A stretch of DNA of 64,000 nucleotides from Arthrobacter sp. 18067. GTDB lineage: Bacteria; Actinomycetota; Actinomycetes; Actinomycetales; Micrococcaceae. The translations under genes were made by a program, and so were the position numbers. The stretch spans positions 124,001 through 188,000 of the forward strand of contig NZ_CACSJJ010000002.1 of assembly GCF_902706295.1 (NCBI RefSeq), in the 5' to 3' direction. This document shows positions 9,587 through 17,204 of this stretch, piece after piece (within the stretch, counting starts at the first letter, position 1; each line of letters opens with the position of its first letter). The notes below the pieces were generated by a model, which did not search any database, was not told the origin of the DNA, and worked only from the letters and a program-made list of their open reading frames with translations.

Positions 9587-9600
9587 TTGTAGCGCTACAA
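9587..9600. promoter_or_regulatory. LacI-family operator palindrome
   Basis: TTGTAGCGCTACAA is a perfect 14-bp palindrome with the central CG dinucleotide typical of LacI/GalR operators. It lies between the divergent lacI-type gene (start 9690) and the dehydrogenase operon (start 9538). It is about 12-25 nt downstream of the predicted start point of the minus-strand promoter, so a bound repressor would block elongation. Confidence 0.85.
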
Positions 9601-9618
9601 TTTTGTATGCTGACTTTG

Positions 9619-9647
9619 AGCGTAGCTATGTCTATATGTCCTGTCAA
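9619..9647 (-). promoter_or_regulatory. Promoter of the minus-strand dehydrogenase operon
   Basis: On the minus strand, TTGACA (9642-9647), a 17-nt spacer and TACGCT (9619-9624) form a near-consensus sigma-70 promoter. The start point would be near 9612. The -35 overlaps the putative GntR box at 9637-9646. Confidence 0.75.
9637..9646. promoter_or_regulatory. Putative GntR (IolR-like) box 1
   Basis: TGTCCTGTCA overlaps the -35 of the minus-strand promoter. It shares TGTCCT with intergenic boxes at 10739, 20054 and 20150. The regulator is inferred to be the GntR/UTRA protein encoded at 19237-19977. Confidence 0.5.
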
Positions 9648-9689
9648 TCATTCGGGGTGCGACCTTCGGGCCGGTGGGGGTTCAGCCTC

Positions 9690-10706
9690 ATGAATCCGCG
9701 CAACCCACAAGCGCGACGCCCCACAATCTACGATGTCGCAAAGTTGGCCGGCGTCTCGCCGTCGCTTGTTTCGTTGGTGCTGCAGAATCCTGACCGGGTC
9801 AGCGACAAGCGCCGCGAGGCGGTCCGGAGTGCAATTGCAGAGCTGGGATACCGCCCCAGCCGGGCGGCCACTACCCTCGCCAGCAGCCGGACCAAGAGTA
9901 TCGGGCTCGTCATTGACGACTATCGGAACCTTTGGTTCGTTGACCTGCTGCGGGGGATGGAGTCGGTATTGACGGAGCCTGGATTCCAGGTCATGCTCGC
10001 TGACTCGCGCCCTGGCGAAAACCGTATCAAGGAAGCTGCGGACGGTCTGCTGGCCATGCATGTTGATGGGCTGGTCATCGCTGCCGAACCCGGTGCAACC
10101 GTCCTGAGCGGCACGGGAGTTCCCACCGTGGTGGCCGGGTGGCGTCATGATGTTCCGGCAGAGGCAAGCCTCATAACCAACGACGACGACGGCGGCGGCG
10201 CCATGGCTGCCGATCATCTTTTGCGCCTTGGGCACCGCAGTGTCGGCCACCTTTCGGGATCGGGCGGGGCTGCGGCCCATCGCAGGGCAGGCTTCGAGGG
10301 GCGGCTTCAGCAAGTTGGCGTCGGAGTGCTGATTGTGGGGGAGGAGGGGGGCACTTCGGAAGAGGATGGCTACGCTTCCACATGCTGGCTTTTGGATCAT
10401 CATCCTGAAGTCACGGCGATTTTCGCGGCCAATGACACCATGGCGTTCGGCGCTCTGGGTGCCCTGAAGGCGCGTGGTTTGGCAGTGCCTGAGGACGTCT
10501 CCTTGATCGGCTATGACAATTCATCTTTGGCGAAGTCCCGTTATCTGGACCTGACCTCCGTGGATAACCGAAGTGACCTGGTGGGCGTAGGAGTGGCAAA
10601 GGCCCTGCTGGATCAAATCCAAGGCAATGTCGTGGATTCGCAGAGAAAGCTGATTGATCCTGCCTTGGTGGTTCGTAGCACCACTGCCGTGCCGGCGGCA
10701 AGGTGA
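9690..10706 (+). CDS. LacI-family transcriptional regulator
   Basis: 338 aa repressor. The N-terminal HTH is at about residues 11-32 (TIYDVAKLAGVSPSLVSLVL), followed by the hinge helix region GYRPSRAATTLAS, then a periplasmic-binding-protein-like effector domain with GLVIDDYRNLWF near 70 and a late IGYDNSSLA segment typical of the family. The ATG at 9690 was chosen because it starts just before the HTH. The in-frame start at 9537 would add 51 residues reading through the operator. It is divergent from the dehydrogenase operon and precedes the ABC importer by 138 nt, so it probably controls both in response to an inositol or a derivative. Confidence 0.88.
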   Translation: MNPRNPQARRPTIYDVAKLAGVSPSLVSLVLQNPDRVSDKRREAVRSAIAELGYRPSRAATTLASSRTKSIGLVIDDYRNLWFVDLLRGMESVLTEPGFQVMLADSRPGENRIKEAADGLLAMHVDGLVIAAEPGATVLSGTGVPTVVAGWRHDVPAEASLITNDDDGGGAMAADHLLRLGHRSVGHLSGSGGAAAHRRAGFEGRLQQVGVGVLIVGEEGGTSEEDGYASTCWLLDHHPEVTAIFAANDTMAFGALGALKARGLAVPEDVSLIGYDNSSLAKSRYLDLTSVDNRSDLVGVGVAKALLDQIQGNVVDSQRKLIDPALVVRSTTAVPAAR

Positions 10707-10738
10707 GGGAAACTTACAAGCACGTACAAACATACTAA

Positions 10739-10748
10739 TGTCAGGACA
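10739..10748. promoter_or_regulatory. Putative GntR (IolR-like) box 2
   Basis: TGTCAGGACA, reverse complement TGTCCTGACA, is the best copy of the shared box. It lies 5 nt upstream of the -35 of the ABC importer promoter. Confidence 0.55.
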
Positions 10749-10753
10749 AACTC

Positions 10754-10782
10754 TTGACATTCGTGAGCCAAGTCACCATGAT
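10754..10782 (+). promoter_or_regulatory. Promoter of the ABC importer operon
   Basis: TTGACA (10754-10759) and CATGAT (10777-10782) with a 17-nt spacer. The -35 is perfect and the -10 matches four of six positions. The start point would be near 10789, leaving a leader of about 55 nt before the binding-protein gene. Confidence 0.6.
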
Positions 10783-10844
10783 CAACGTAGACGGTGCTCC
10801 GGAGGCTGCAATGTGGCGGCCCGGACCTGGGATCAAAGGAGATT

Positions 10845-11843
10845 ATGGTGGCTGGTTTTTCTTGGCGTAAGGCAGCGCTGGTTGCGGCGGTAGTGCCGAT
10901 CGTTGCCCTCAGCGCATGTTCGAGCACAGGTGGACGGGCTCCGGAAGCCGCCGCCGGCGGCGGGGGAGGCCAAGTGGCCACGACGGAGCGGATGAAGATC
11001 GCCCTGATCGCCCACGCTCCCGCTGGTGACACCTTCTGGGACACGGTGCGCAAGGGAGCAGAGGAGGCCGCGGCGAAGGACAACGTCGAATTGTTGTACA
11101 CCTCCGACCCGGAAGCTGGTCGGCAAGCGCAGCTGATCGAGCAGGCAGTGGACCAAAAAGTCGACGGCATTGCCGTGACGTTGGCTACGCCGGATGCTCT
11201 GAAAGACGCGCTCAAGAAGGCGGCTGACGCGGGTATTCCGATCGTCAGCTTCAATGCCGGCGAGGCCGCCTCCGCACAGCTTGGTGCTTTTACGCACTTT
11301 GGTTCAAACGAGAAGCTTGCCGGTGAGGCAGTAGGAGCGAGGCTCGCAGAGGGTGGTTACAAACACCCCGTGTGCGTGATCCAAGCCCAAGGGCATGTTG
11401 GCCTTGAAGCCCGGTGTGCCGGCGTGAAGGCAAAGGTGCCAGGCACTGAAATCCTTTATGTCAACGGGGCAGACATGACGTCGGTGGAGTCCACAGCCAC
11501 AGCAAAACTGCAGGCATCGAAGGACGCTGACGTCATTATCGGTCTCGGTGCACCCATCACCCTGACACTTCTCAAGTCAGTGGCCACTGCCGGGAGTTCA
11601 GCCAAGGTAGCCAGCTTTGACCTCAACAAGGAACTTGCCCAGAAGGTTGCCGATGGCAGCGTTCTTTTCACTGTTGACCAGCAGCCGTGGCTTCAGGGCT
11701 ATGGTGCCGTGGATGCCTTGTGGCAAAACAAACGGGGCGGATTCAAAGTTGGCGGTGGACAGTCAGTCCTCACCGGTCCGGCCATTGTTGACCAATCCAA
11801 TGCGGCCGAAGTTCTGAAGTTTGCCGAACAGGGTATCCGCTAA
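10845..11843 (+). CDS. Sugar ABC transporter substrate-binding lipoprotein
   Basis: 332 aa, class of ribose/inositol-type periplasmic binding proteins (type I fold). The ATG at 10845 is preceded by AAAGGAG. The N-terminus is a lipoprotein signal, with VALSAC placing the lipidated Cys at 25 and a Gly/Ala-rich linker after it. The mature part begins MKIALIAHAPAGDTFWD and contains DGIAVTLATPD and GIPIVSFNAG, the usual first-domain strands. It is the first gene of a three-gene importer operon with permease and ATPase. An inositol or related cyclitol is the likely ligand by context. Confidence 0.88.
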   Translation: MVAGFSWRKAALVAAVVPIVALSACSSTGGRAPEAAAGGGGGQVATTERMKIALIAHAPAGDTFWDTVRKGAEEAAAKDNVELLYTSDPEAGRQAQLIEQAVDQKVDGIAVTLATPDALKDALKKAADAGIPIVSFNAGEAASAQLGAFTHFGSNEKLAGEAVGARLAEGGYKHPVCVIQAQGHVGLEARCAGVKAKVPGTEILYVNGADMTSVESTATAKLQASKDADVIIGLGAPITLTLLKSVATAGSSAKVASFDLNKELAQKVADGSVLFTVDQQPWLQGYGAVDALWQNKRGGFKVGGGQSVLTGPAIVDQSNAAEVLKFAEQGIR

Positions 11844-11895
11844 ACAGCCGCTGGCCGGGCTGGCAGATGCCAGCCCGGCGGCAAGGAGAATCATC

Positions 11896-12945
11896 ATGAC
11901 CACTATTCAAACCAAGCTCACCCCACCTGCCGGAGATGAACGGGTTGCGCGGCGAAGCGCACTGCAGAAGCTCCTTGGCCGCCCGGAGGTGGGAGCCCTT
12001 GTAGGGGCAATCGTCCTCTTCATCTTCTTTGCCTTGGTGTCGCCGACCTTCACCCAGCCCAATGCCTTGGCCACCGTGTTGTACGGCAGCTCGACGATCG
12101 GGATCATGGCAGTAGGGGTGTCCCTGCTGATGATCGGTGGCGAGTTTGACCTCTCCACGGGCGTCGCAGTCATCTCCTCGGCCCTCACGGCCTCGATGTT
12201 CAGCTGGTACTTCAGTACAAACGTCTGGGTGGGCGTGATCCTGGCTTTGCTGGTTTCACTGGCCATCGGTTTCATCAACGGTTGGATCCTGATGAAGACC
12301 AAGCTCCCCAGTTTCATCGTCACCCTGGCCACGTTCCTCATGCTGACCGGTCTTAACCTGGGCCTCACCCGGCTGATCGGCGGATCTGTCTCCTCGCCGT
12401 CCATCTCCAACATGGAAGGTTTCGACACGGCCCGGGGAGTCTTTGCATCCTCGGTGAACATTGGGGGCATCGACGTCAAGATCACCGTGTTCATCTGGAT
12501 CGCCCTCGTAGCGGTCGCCACCTGGGTGCTCATGCGGACCCGGGTAGGGAACTGGATCTTCGCAGTGGGCGGCGACGCGAATGCCGCCCGCGCCGTAGGT
12601 GTGCCAGTCAAGGCCACCAAGATCGGGCTCTTCATGGGCGTTGGCTTCTGCGGCTGGATCCTGGGTATGCACAACCTTTTCGCCTTCGACACCGTGCAGT
12701 CCGGCGAAGGCGTGGGCAACGAGTTCCTGTACATCATTGCCGCGGTGATTGGCGGTTGCCTCCTGACAGGTGGCTACGGATCCGCAGTGGGCGGTGCGAT
12801 CGGTGCGTTTATCTTCGGCATGGCCAACAAGGGCATTGTGTACGCGCAGTGGAACCCGGACTGGTTCAAGTTCTTCCTGGGCCTGATGCTGTTGCTCGCC
12901 ACCATCGTCAACCTCATCGTCAAGCGCCGCGCGGAACTCAAGTAA
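11896..12945 (+). CDS. Sugar ABC transporter permease
   Basis: 349 aa integral membrane protein of the RbsC/FrcC branched permease family, with about nine or ten hydrophobic segments. The family signature GEFDLSTGVAV is near residue 85 and VGGDANAARAVGVPVKATK near 225 is the cytoplasmic loop that contacts the ATPase. AAGGAG (11883-11888) precedes the ATG at 11896; the upstream in-frame ATG at 11821 would overlap the binding-protein gene. It probably forms a homodimer in the membrane. Confidence 0.9.
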   Translation: MTTIQTKLTPPAGDERVARRSALQKLLGRPEVGALVGAIVLFIFFALVSPTFTQPNALATVLYGSSTIGIMAVGVSLLMIGGEFDLSTGVAVISSALTASMFSWYFSTNVWVGVILALLVSLAIGFINGWILMKTKLPSFIVTLATFLMLTGLNLGLTRLIGGSVSSPSISNMEGFDTARGVFASSVNIGGIDVKITVFIWIALVAVATWVLMRTRVGNWIFAVGGDANAARAVGVPVKATKIGLFMGVGFCGWILGMHNLFAFDTVQSGEGVGNEFLYIIAAVIGGCLLTGGYGSAVGGAIGAFIFGMANKGIVYAQWNPDWFKFFLGLMLLLATIVNLIVKRRAELK

Positions 12946-12957
12946 GGGGCCAAGGAA

Positions 12958-13884
12958 ATGAATGCCAAAGCAATCGACCAGGAAACACTGCTTAAGAACG
13001 AACGCGACCCCCTGACCCACACACCTGTGCATCTTCTGTCCCTCGAGGGAGTGGGCAAGCACTATGGAAACATCATCGCCCTCAGTGACGTCACCATGGC
13101 AGTGGACAACGGCAGGGTCACCTGTGTGCTGGGTGATAACGGTGCCGGCAAATCGACGCTGATCAAGATCATTGCCGGTCTCCACCAGCACGATGACGGT
13201 GTACTGAACATCATGGGTGAGGAACGCAAGTTCGGTTCACCACGCGATGCGTTGGATGCCGGCATCGCGACCGTCTACCAGGACCTTGCGGTGGTTCCGC
13301 TGATGCCGATCTGGCGGAACTTCTTCCTGGGATCAGAGCTCACCAAGGGCTTTGGGCCTTTCAGGAGCATGGATGTAGAGGCGATGAAGGCCATTACCCT
13401 CAAGGAATTGGCCGAGATGGGTATTGATCTGCGCGATGTAGAGCAGCCAATCGGGCAGCTTTCCGGTGGTGAACGCCAGTGCGTGGCCATTGCCCGCGCT
13501 GTGTACTTCGGCGCGAAAGTCCTGATCCTGGACGAACCCACGGCTGCGCTGGGCGTGAAGCAATCGGGCGTTGTTCTGCGCTACATCCTCCAGGCCCGCG
13601 ACCGTGGACTCGGTGTCATCTTCATTACCCATAACCCGCACCATGCCTTCCCCGTGGGTGATCGCTTCCTGCTGCTCAAGCGTGGCAAGTCGATCGGCTA
13701 CTACGACAAGAAGGACATCACGCTGGACGAACTCACCGCACAGATGGCTGGTGGTGCTGAGCTTGCCGAACTCGCTCACGAGTTGGAGCAGCTCGGTGGC
13801 CACGGCGAGGTGGTCAAGGCGGTCAAAGCTGAAGTCGCCGATGTTGACGACACAGTGAACGCTGGGGGTCCGAAACACACGTAA
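12958..13884 (+). CDS. Sugar ABC transporter ATP-binding protein (single domain)
   Basis: 308 aa. Walker [10 protein letters not shown] is at 59-67, the Q-loop at VYQD (about 106), the signature LSGGERQ at 167-173, Walker B VLILDEP at 187-193, and the switch His224. Many ribose-type importers use a fused two-domain ATPase of about 500 aa; this is a single domain, like FrcA, and should act as a homodimer. About 45 residues beyond the core form a Glu/Lys/Val-rich C-terminal tail of unknown role. It begins 12 nt after the permease and is followed by a hairpin before the next dehydrogenase gene. Confidence 0.9.
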   Translation: MNAKAIDQETLLKNERDPLTHTPVHLLSLEGVGKHYGNIIALSDVTMAVDNGRVTCVLGDNGAGKSTLIKIIAGLHQHDDGVLNIMGEERKFGSPRDALDAGIATVYQDLAVVPLMPIWRNFFLGSELTKGFGPFRSMDVEAMKAITLKELAEMGIDLRDVEQPIGQLSGGERQCVAIARAVYFGAKVLILDEPTAALGVKQSGVVLRYILQARDRGLGVIFITHNPHHAFPVGDRFLLLKRGKSIGYYDKKDITLDELTAQMAGGAELAELAHELEQLGGHGEVVKAVKAEVADVDDTVNAGGPKHT

Positions 13885-13895
13885 CCCAGCAGGTG

Positions 13896-13931
13896 GCGGG
13901 GTGCTCCGGAGTTCCTTCCGGAGCACCCCGC
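13896..13931. terminator. GC-rich hairpin after the ABC importer
   Basis: Perfect 15-bp stem GCGGGGTGCTCCGGA (13896-13910) with TCCGGAGCACCCCGC (13917-13931) and a 6-nt loop. No T run follows, so it may terminate only partly, limiting transcription into the four downstream dehydrogenase genes, or it may stabilise the importer mRNA. Confidence 0.65.
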
Positions 13932-13983
13932 GCTGTGCGCGCCATCGAGACAGGCCACACATCACTTATCAGAAGGGAACTCC

Positions 13984-14982
13984 ATGCCGATCCGGGTAGG
14001 CGTCATCGGCGCCGGAATCATGGGCGCAGACCACATCAGGAACCTCGCTACCACCATCGGCGGCGCCGAAGTCACCTTTGTGGCAGATCTCGACGCCGAC
14101 CGCGCCGCCGCGGCAGCGCCGCCATCCGCACGTATCACCACCGACCCCTCCGAACTGATCAACTCCAGCGATGTGGACGCCGTGGTCGTTGCCTCGCACG
14201 ATTCCACACACGCGGGCCTCGTTTTGGAATGCTTTGAAGCCATGACCCCGGTGCTGTGCGAGAAGCCGTTGGCGCCCACGCTGATGGAAAGCCTGGATGT
14301 GGTGGCTGCCGACGCCGACATCGTGGCTGCAACGGGGGTTTCCCTGCTGTCCCTAGGCTTCATGCGTCGCTTCGACCCTGGCTATGTCGCGCTGCGACAT
14401 GCTGTACGAACCAGGGCGCAGGGGGAGCCGCTGATGGTCCATTGCATCAGTCGAAATGCGTCTGCTGCACCCGGCACCACCTCTGAATCCGCCATCACCA
14501 ATTCGGCAATTCATGAGTTGGATATCATTCCATGGCTTCTGGACTCTGCCATTACTGAGGTTTCCTGGCAGGCCGGAAGAAGCACGCGCCATGCTGGTAC
14601 GGCGCTCCAGGACCCCTCGTTCATGACCTTGCGGACGGCGGATGGGACGCTCACCACCTTGGAGCTGTACTTGAATGCCCGGTACGGCTACAGCACGCGG
14701 TGCGAGGTGGTCTCCGAACTGGGGGCTGCAGCACTCCAGGATTCGGTCCTCGTGGGCTTCGAACAGGAAGGAACCCGGCGCGAACCCATCCCTGCCGACT
14801 GGCGCCCCCGGTTCGCAGATGCCTACCGCTTGCAGTTGCAGGCATGGATTTCGGCACTCGCCAATGGAGAAATGCCTCCGCTGGCCGGTGCCCAGGACGG
14901 TCTCAACGCAGCCTTGGTTGCTCATGCCATGATCCAGTCACTGCACAGCAGCGGTGCCTCCACGAAAGTCAGCTATTCATGA
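13984..14982 (+). CDS. Gfo/Idh/MocA family oxidoreductase with Asn in place of the catalytic Asp
   Basis: 332 aa, resembling inositol 2-dehydrogenase. GAGIMG is at 9-14, CEKP carries Lys94, FMRRFDPGY is at 127-134, and ITNSAIHELD at 171-180 aligns with INDSVVHEFD of the protein at 2737. Asn173 therefore replaces the Asp of the Lys-Asp-His triad, while His177 is kept. Activity may be altered, or the substrate may be different. AGAAGGGAAC precedes the ATG. Its stop overlaps the next start (ATGA), so it is coupled to the following dehydrogenase. Confidence 0.82.
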   Translation: MPIRVGVIGAGIMGADHIRNLATTIGGAEVTFVADLDADRAAAAAPPSARITTDPSELINSSDVDAVVVASHDSTHAGLVLECFEAMTPVLCEKPLAPTLMESLDVVAADADIVAATGVSLLSLGFMRRFDPGYVALRHAVRTRAQGEPLMVHCISRNASAAPGTTSESAITNSAIHELDIIPWLLDSAITEVSWQAGRSTRHAGTALQDPSFMTLRTADGTLTTLELYLNARYGYSTRCEVVSELGAAALQDSVLVGFEQEGTRREPIPADWRPRFADAYRLQLQAWISALANGEMPPLAGAQDGLNAALVAHAMIQSLHSSGASTKVSYS

Positions 14983-16037
14983 CCATCACGTTGCTCCCGG
15001 AATCCCGTGTCCCTGAATCCCTGGATGCCCCTGTACTGCGCTGGGGCATCATGGGCCCTGGCTGGATTGCCGAGCGCTTTACCGAATCGGTCCAAGCGCA
15101 TACCGGGCAGGTGATTGCCGCCGTCGCGTCCCGTTCGCTGAGCCGGTCCAAGGCCTTCGCGGAGACGTTCAACGTTCCCGCGGCTTATGGCAGTTATGAG
15201 GACCTAGCCAGTGATCCGGACATTGACATCGTGTACGTTTGTACGCCGCACACTGGTCATCACGCAGCTGCTGTACTGGCCATCAACGCCCGCAAGCATG
15301 TCCTGATCGAAAAGCCGATTGGGCTCAATGCGGGCCAGGCACAGGACGTTGCCGCCAGGGCTGAAGCCGCTGGCGTGTTCGCAGCCGAGGCCATGTGGAC
15401 CTTCTTCCTGCCCAAATTCGATGTGATCCGACAGGTCCTCAAGGCCGGAACGCTCGGCACTATTACTACTGTCCTTGCCGAGTACGGTGAGTACTTCGAC
15501 GAGTCACACCGCATCTTCAATCCGGAGTTGGCGGGCGGGCCGCTGCTGGACCTCGGCACTTACCCGCTCGCCCTCGTGACCGAGGTTCTGGGCGGGCCAC
15601 GGCGACTGCACGCCATAGGCCAGCCCCACCCCTTAGGGGTGAATGCCCAATTGTCCGCTGTGATGCAGTTCGACGGCGGCGCTCAGGCCGTCGTCAACAC
15701 CCACCTGCACAACTTCACGCCTACCGCAGCCACGATTGTGGGTACCAAGGCGACGTTGACCATCGATGGACCCTTCAATATGCCCGGAGGATTCGATGTT
15801 CGGTTCCCGGACGGCACGCGCCTGCGCCACAGCGAGCCTGTCGGCGGTCATTTTGAAGGCCTTCATTACGAGGCAGCGGCCGTGGCGCGAGCTATTGCTG
15901 CCGGCGATACATGCGTCGACCAAAGGACGCTGGCTGCTTCCATCCGCACGCTGAAGGTAGCTGATGAGATCCGGAGGCAGCTGGGCGTGGTGTTCCCTGG
16001 CGCGGCTGACACCACTGACTGGCCCGCGTATGCCTGA
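14979..16037 (+). CDS. Gfo/Idh/MocA family oxidoreductase, Tyr-type active site
   Basis: 352 aa. The N-terminus MTITLLPESRVPESLDAP is an extension before the Rossmann motif GIMGPGWIA at 23-31. EKPIG carries Lys112, and LLDLGTYPLALV at 189-200 has Asp191 and Tyr195 where most family members have His. This D-x-x-x-Y arrangement is typical of the dihydrodiol dehydrogenase and glucose-fructose oxidoreductase branch. The ATG at 14979 overlaps the previous stop by 4 nt, so the start is well supported. It probably reduces or oxidises a cyclic sugar or cyclitol with NADP(H); the substrate is not known. Confidence 0.83.
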   Translation: MTITLLPESRVPESLDAPVLRWGIMGPGWIAERFTESVQAHTGQVIAAVASRSLSRSKAFAETFNVPAAYGSYEDLASDPDIDIVYVCTPHTGHHAAAVLAINARKHVLIEKPIGLNAGQAQDVAARAEAAGVFAAEAMWTFFLPKFDVIRQVLKAGTLGTITTVLAEYGEYFDESHRIFNPELAGGPLLDLGTYPLALVTEVLGGPRRLHAIGQPHPLGVNAQLSAVMQFDGGAQAVVNTHLHNFTPTAATIVGTKATLTIDGPFNMPGGFDVRFPDGTRLRHSEPVGGHFEGLHYEAAAVARAIAAGDTCVDQRTLAASIRTLKVADEIRRQLGVVFPGAADTTDWPAYA

Positions 16038-16074
16038 TTCCCTCAATACCCTGCCACCACCGAAAGGACAGCCC

Positions 16075-17181
16075 ATGGCTTACCTCACTCCACATTCCAC
16101 CTCAGTCCCTGAGCCCGTACGGATCGGTCTCGTTGGCTCCGGTTGGATGGGTGCGTTTCATGCCGAGAGCATTGCCCGCCGTATCCCTGGCGCCGTCCTT
16201 GGCGCCATCGCCGACCCCAACCTCGATTCTGCTGAGGCCCTGGCGGCCTCACTTGGCGTAGAAAAGATCACGGCAAACGCCGAGGACATCATGGCCGATC
16301 CTGGGATCGACGCCGTGGTCATTGCCAGCCCCGCCCGTTTCCACGCTTCCCTCATCACTCAAGCTGCGGCGGCCGGTAAGCATGTGTTCTGCGAGAAACC
16401 TGCGGCCCAGGACCTGGACCAACTCGATGCAGCCCTCGCTGCCGTGCAGGCCAGCGGTGTCCATTTCCAGATTGGATTCAACCGCAGATATGCGGAGGAT
16501 TTCCTTGCGGCGAAACAGGACGTATCCGCAGGAACAGTCGGCCGTCCCCAGCTTCTTCGCTCCCTGACCCGCGATCCTGGCAATGGCAGCATCCCGCTCG
16601 CGGCCAAAGTACCGGCCCGGACCATCTTCCTGGAAACCCTTATCCACGACTTCGACACCCTGAACTGGTTCAACGAAGGGGCCGAACCCGTGGAAGTCTA
16701 TGCAGTAGCCGATGCGTTGATTGAACCCGGGCTGCGCGACCAAGGATTCCTGGACACGGCAGTGGTCACGGTCAGATACAGCAACGGAGCCATTGGCGTG
16801 GCGGAAGCCAACTTCAGCGCTCTCTATGGTTACGACGTCCGGGGCGAGGTCTTCGGCTCCATGGGTATGGTTCAAGCGGGTCGCGCCACGGAGACCGCAA
16901 GCCGCCGCTACGCCGCCGAGGGTCTCGCGGCGGAAACCCCGCGGCTCAACGTGGAGTTGTTCCGCCAGGCCTACACGGATGAACTCATCGACTTCTCTGC
17001 CGTGGTGAGAGCACATCGCGACGGAGTGTCCCCGGTGGCCTCAGCGTTCACAGTCACACCTGGGGCCGCGGACGCCCGCCGTGCGCTTGCCTGTGCCCTG
17101 GCCTGCATCGAATCGGTCAAGCAGGGTGGCCCGGTGCCTGTTCCCGGTGCTTTGACCTTGCAATCCCTCCCGACCACCTAG
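16075..17181 (+). CDS. Gfo/Idh/MocA family oxidoreductase with Glu at the Asp position
   Basis: 368 aa. GSGWMG is at 21-26, CEKP carries Lys108, GFNRRYAEDF follows, and FLETLIHDFD at 185-194 places Glu187 where the catalytic Asp is usual and His191 as expected. The ATG at 16075 is preceded by GAAAGGA (16062-16068). An in-frame ATG at 16030, overlapping the upstream stop, would add 15 residues without a better ribosome-binding site. It is the third of four consecutive dehydrogenases; the best guess is a cyclitol or sugar dehydrogenase. Confidence 0.8.
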   Translation: MAYLTPHSTSVPEPVRIGLVGSGWMGAFHAESIARRIPGAVLGAIADPNLDSAEALAASLGVEKITANAEDIMADPGIDAVVIASPARFHASLITQAAAAGKHVFCEKPAAQDLDQLDAALAAVQASGVHFQIGFNRRYAEDFLAAKQDVSAGTVGRPQLLRSLTRDPGNGSIPLAAKVPARTIFLETLIHDFDTLNWFNEGAEPVEVYAVADALIEPGLRDQGFLDTAVVTVRYSNGAIGVAEANFSALYGYDVRGEVFGSMGMVQAGRATETASRRYAAEGLAAETPRLNVELFRQAYTDELIDFSAVVRAHRDGVSPVASAFTVTPGAADARRALACALACIESVKQGGPVPVPGALTLQSLPTT

Positions 17182-17204
17182 AACTTCAACCACAAAGGAA
17201 CACT

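Noticed and set aside
8576..9592. Plus-strand open frame of 338 codons opposite the dehydrogenase at 8351
   Set aside because: Antisense shadow; the minus-strand gene has a complete Rossmann motif, catalytic triad and ribosome-binding site.
9537..9689. N-terminal extension of the LacI regulator
   Set aside because: It would translate the operator and promoter region; LacI proteins start a few residues before the HTH, as the ATG at 9690 does.
12256..13191. Minus-strand open frame of 311 codons across the ABC permease and ATPase
   Set aside because: Antisense shadow; the plus-strand genes have clear family motifs and ribosome-binding sites.
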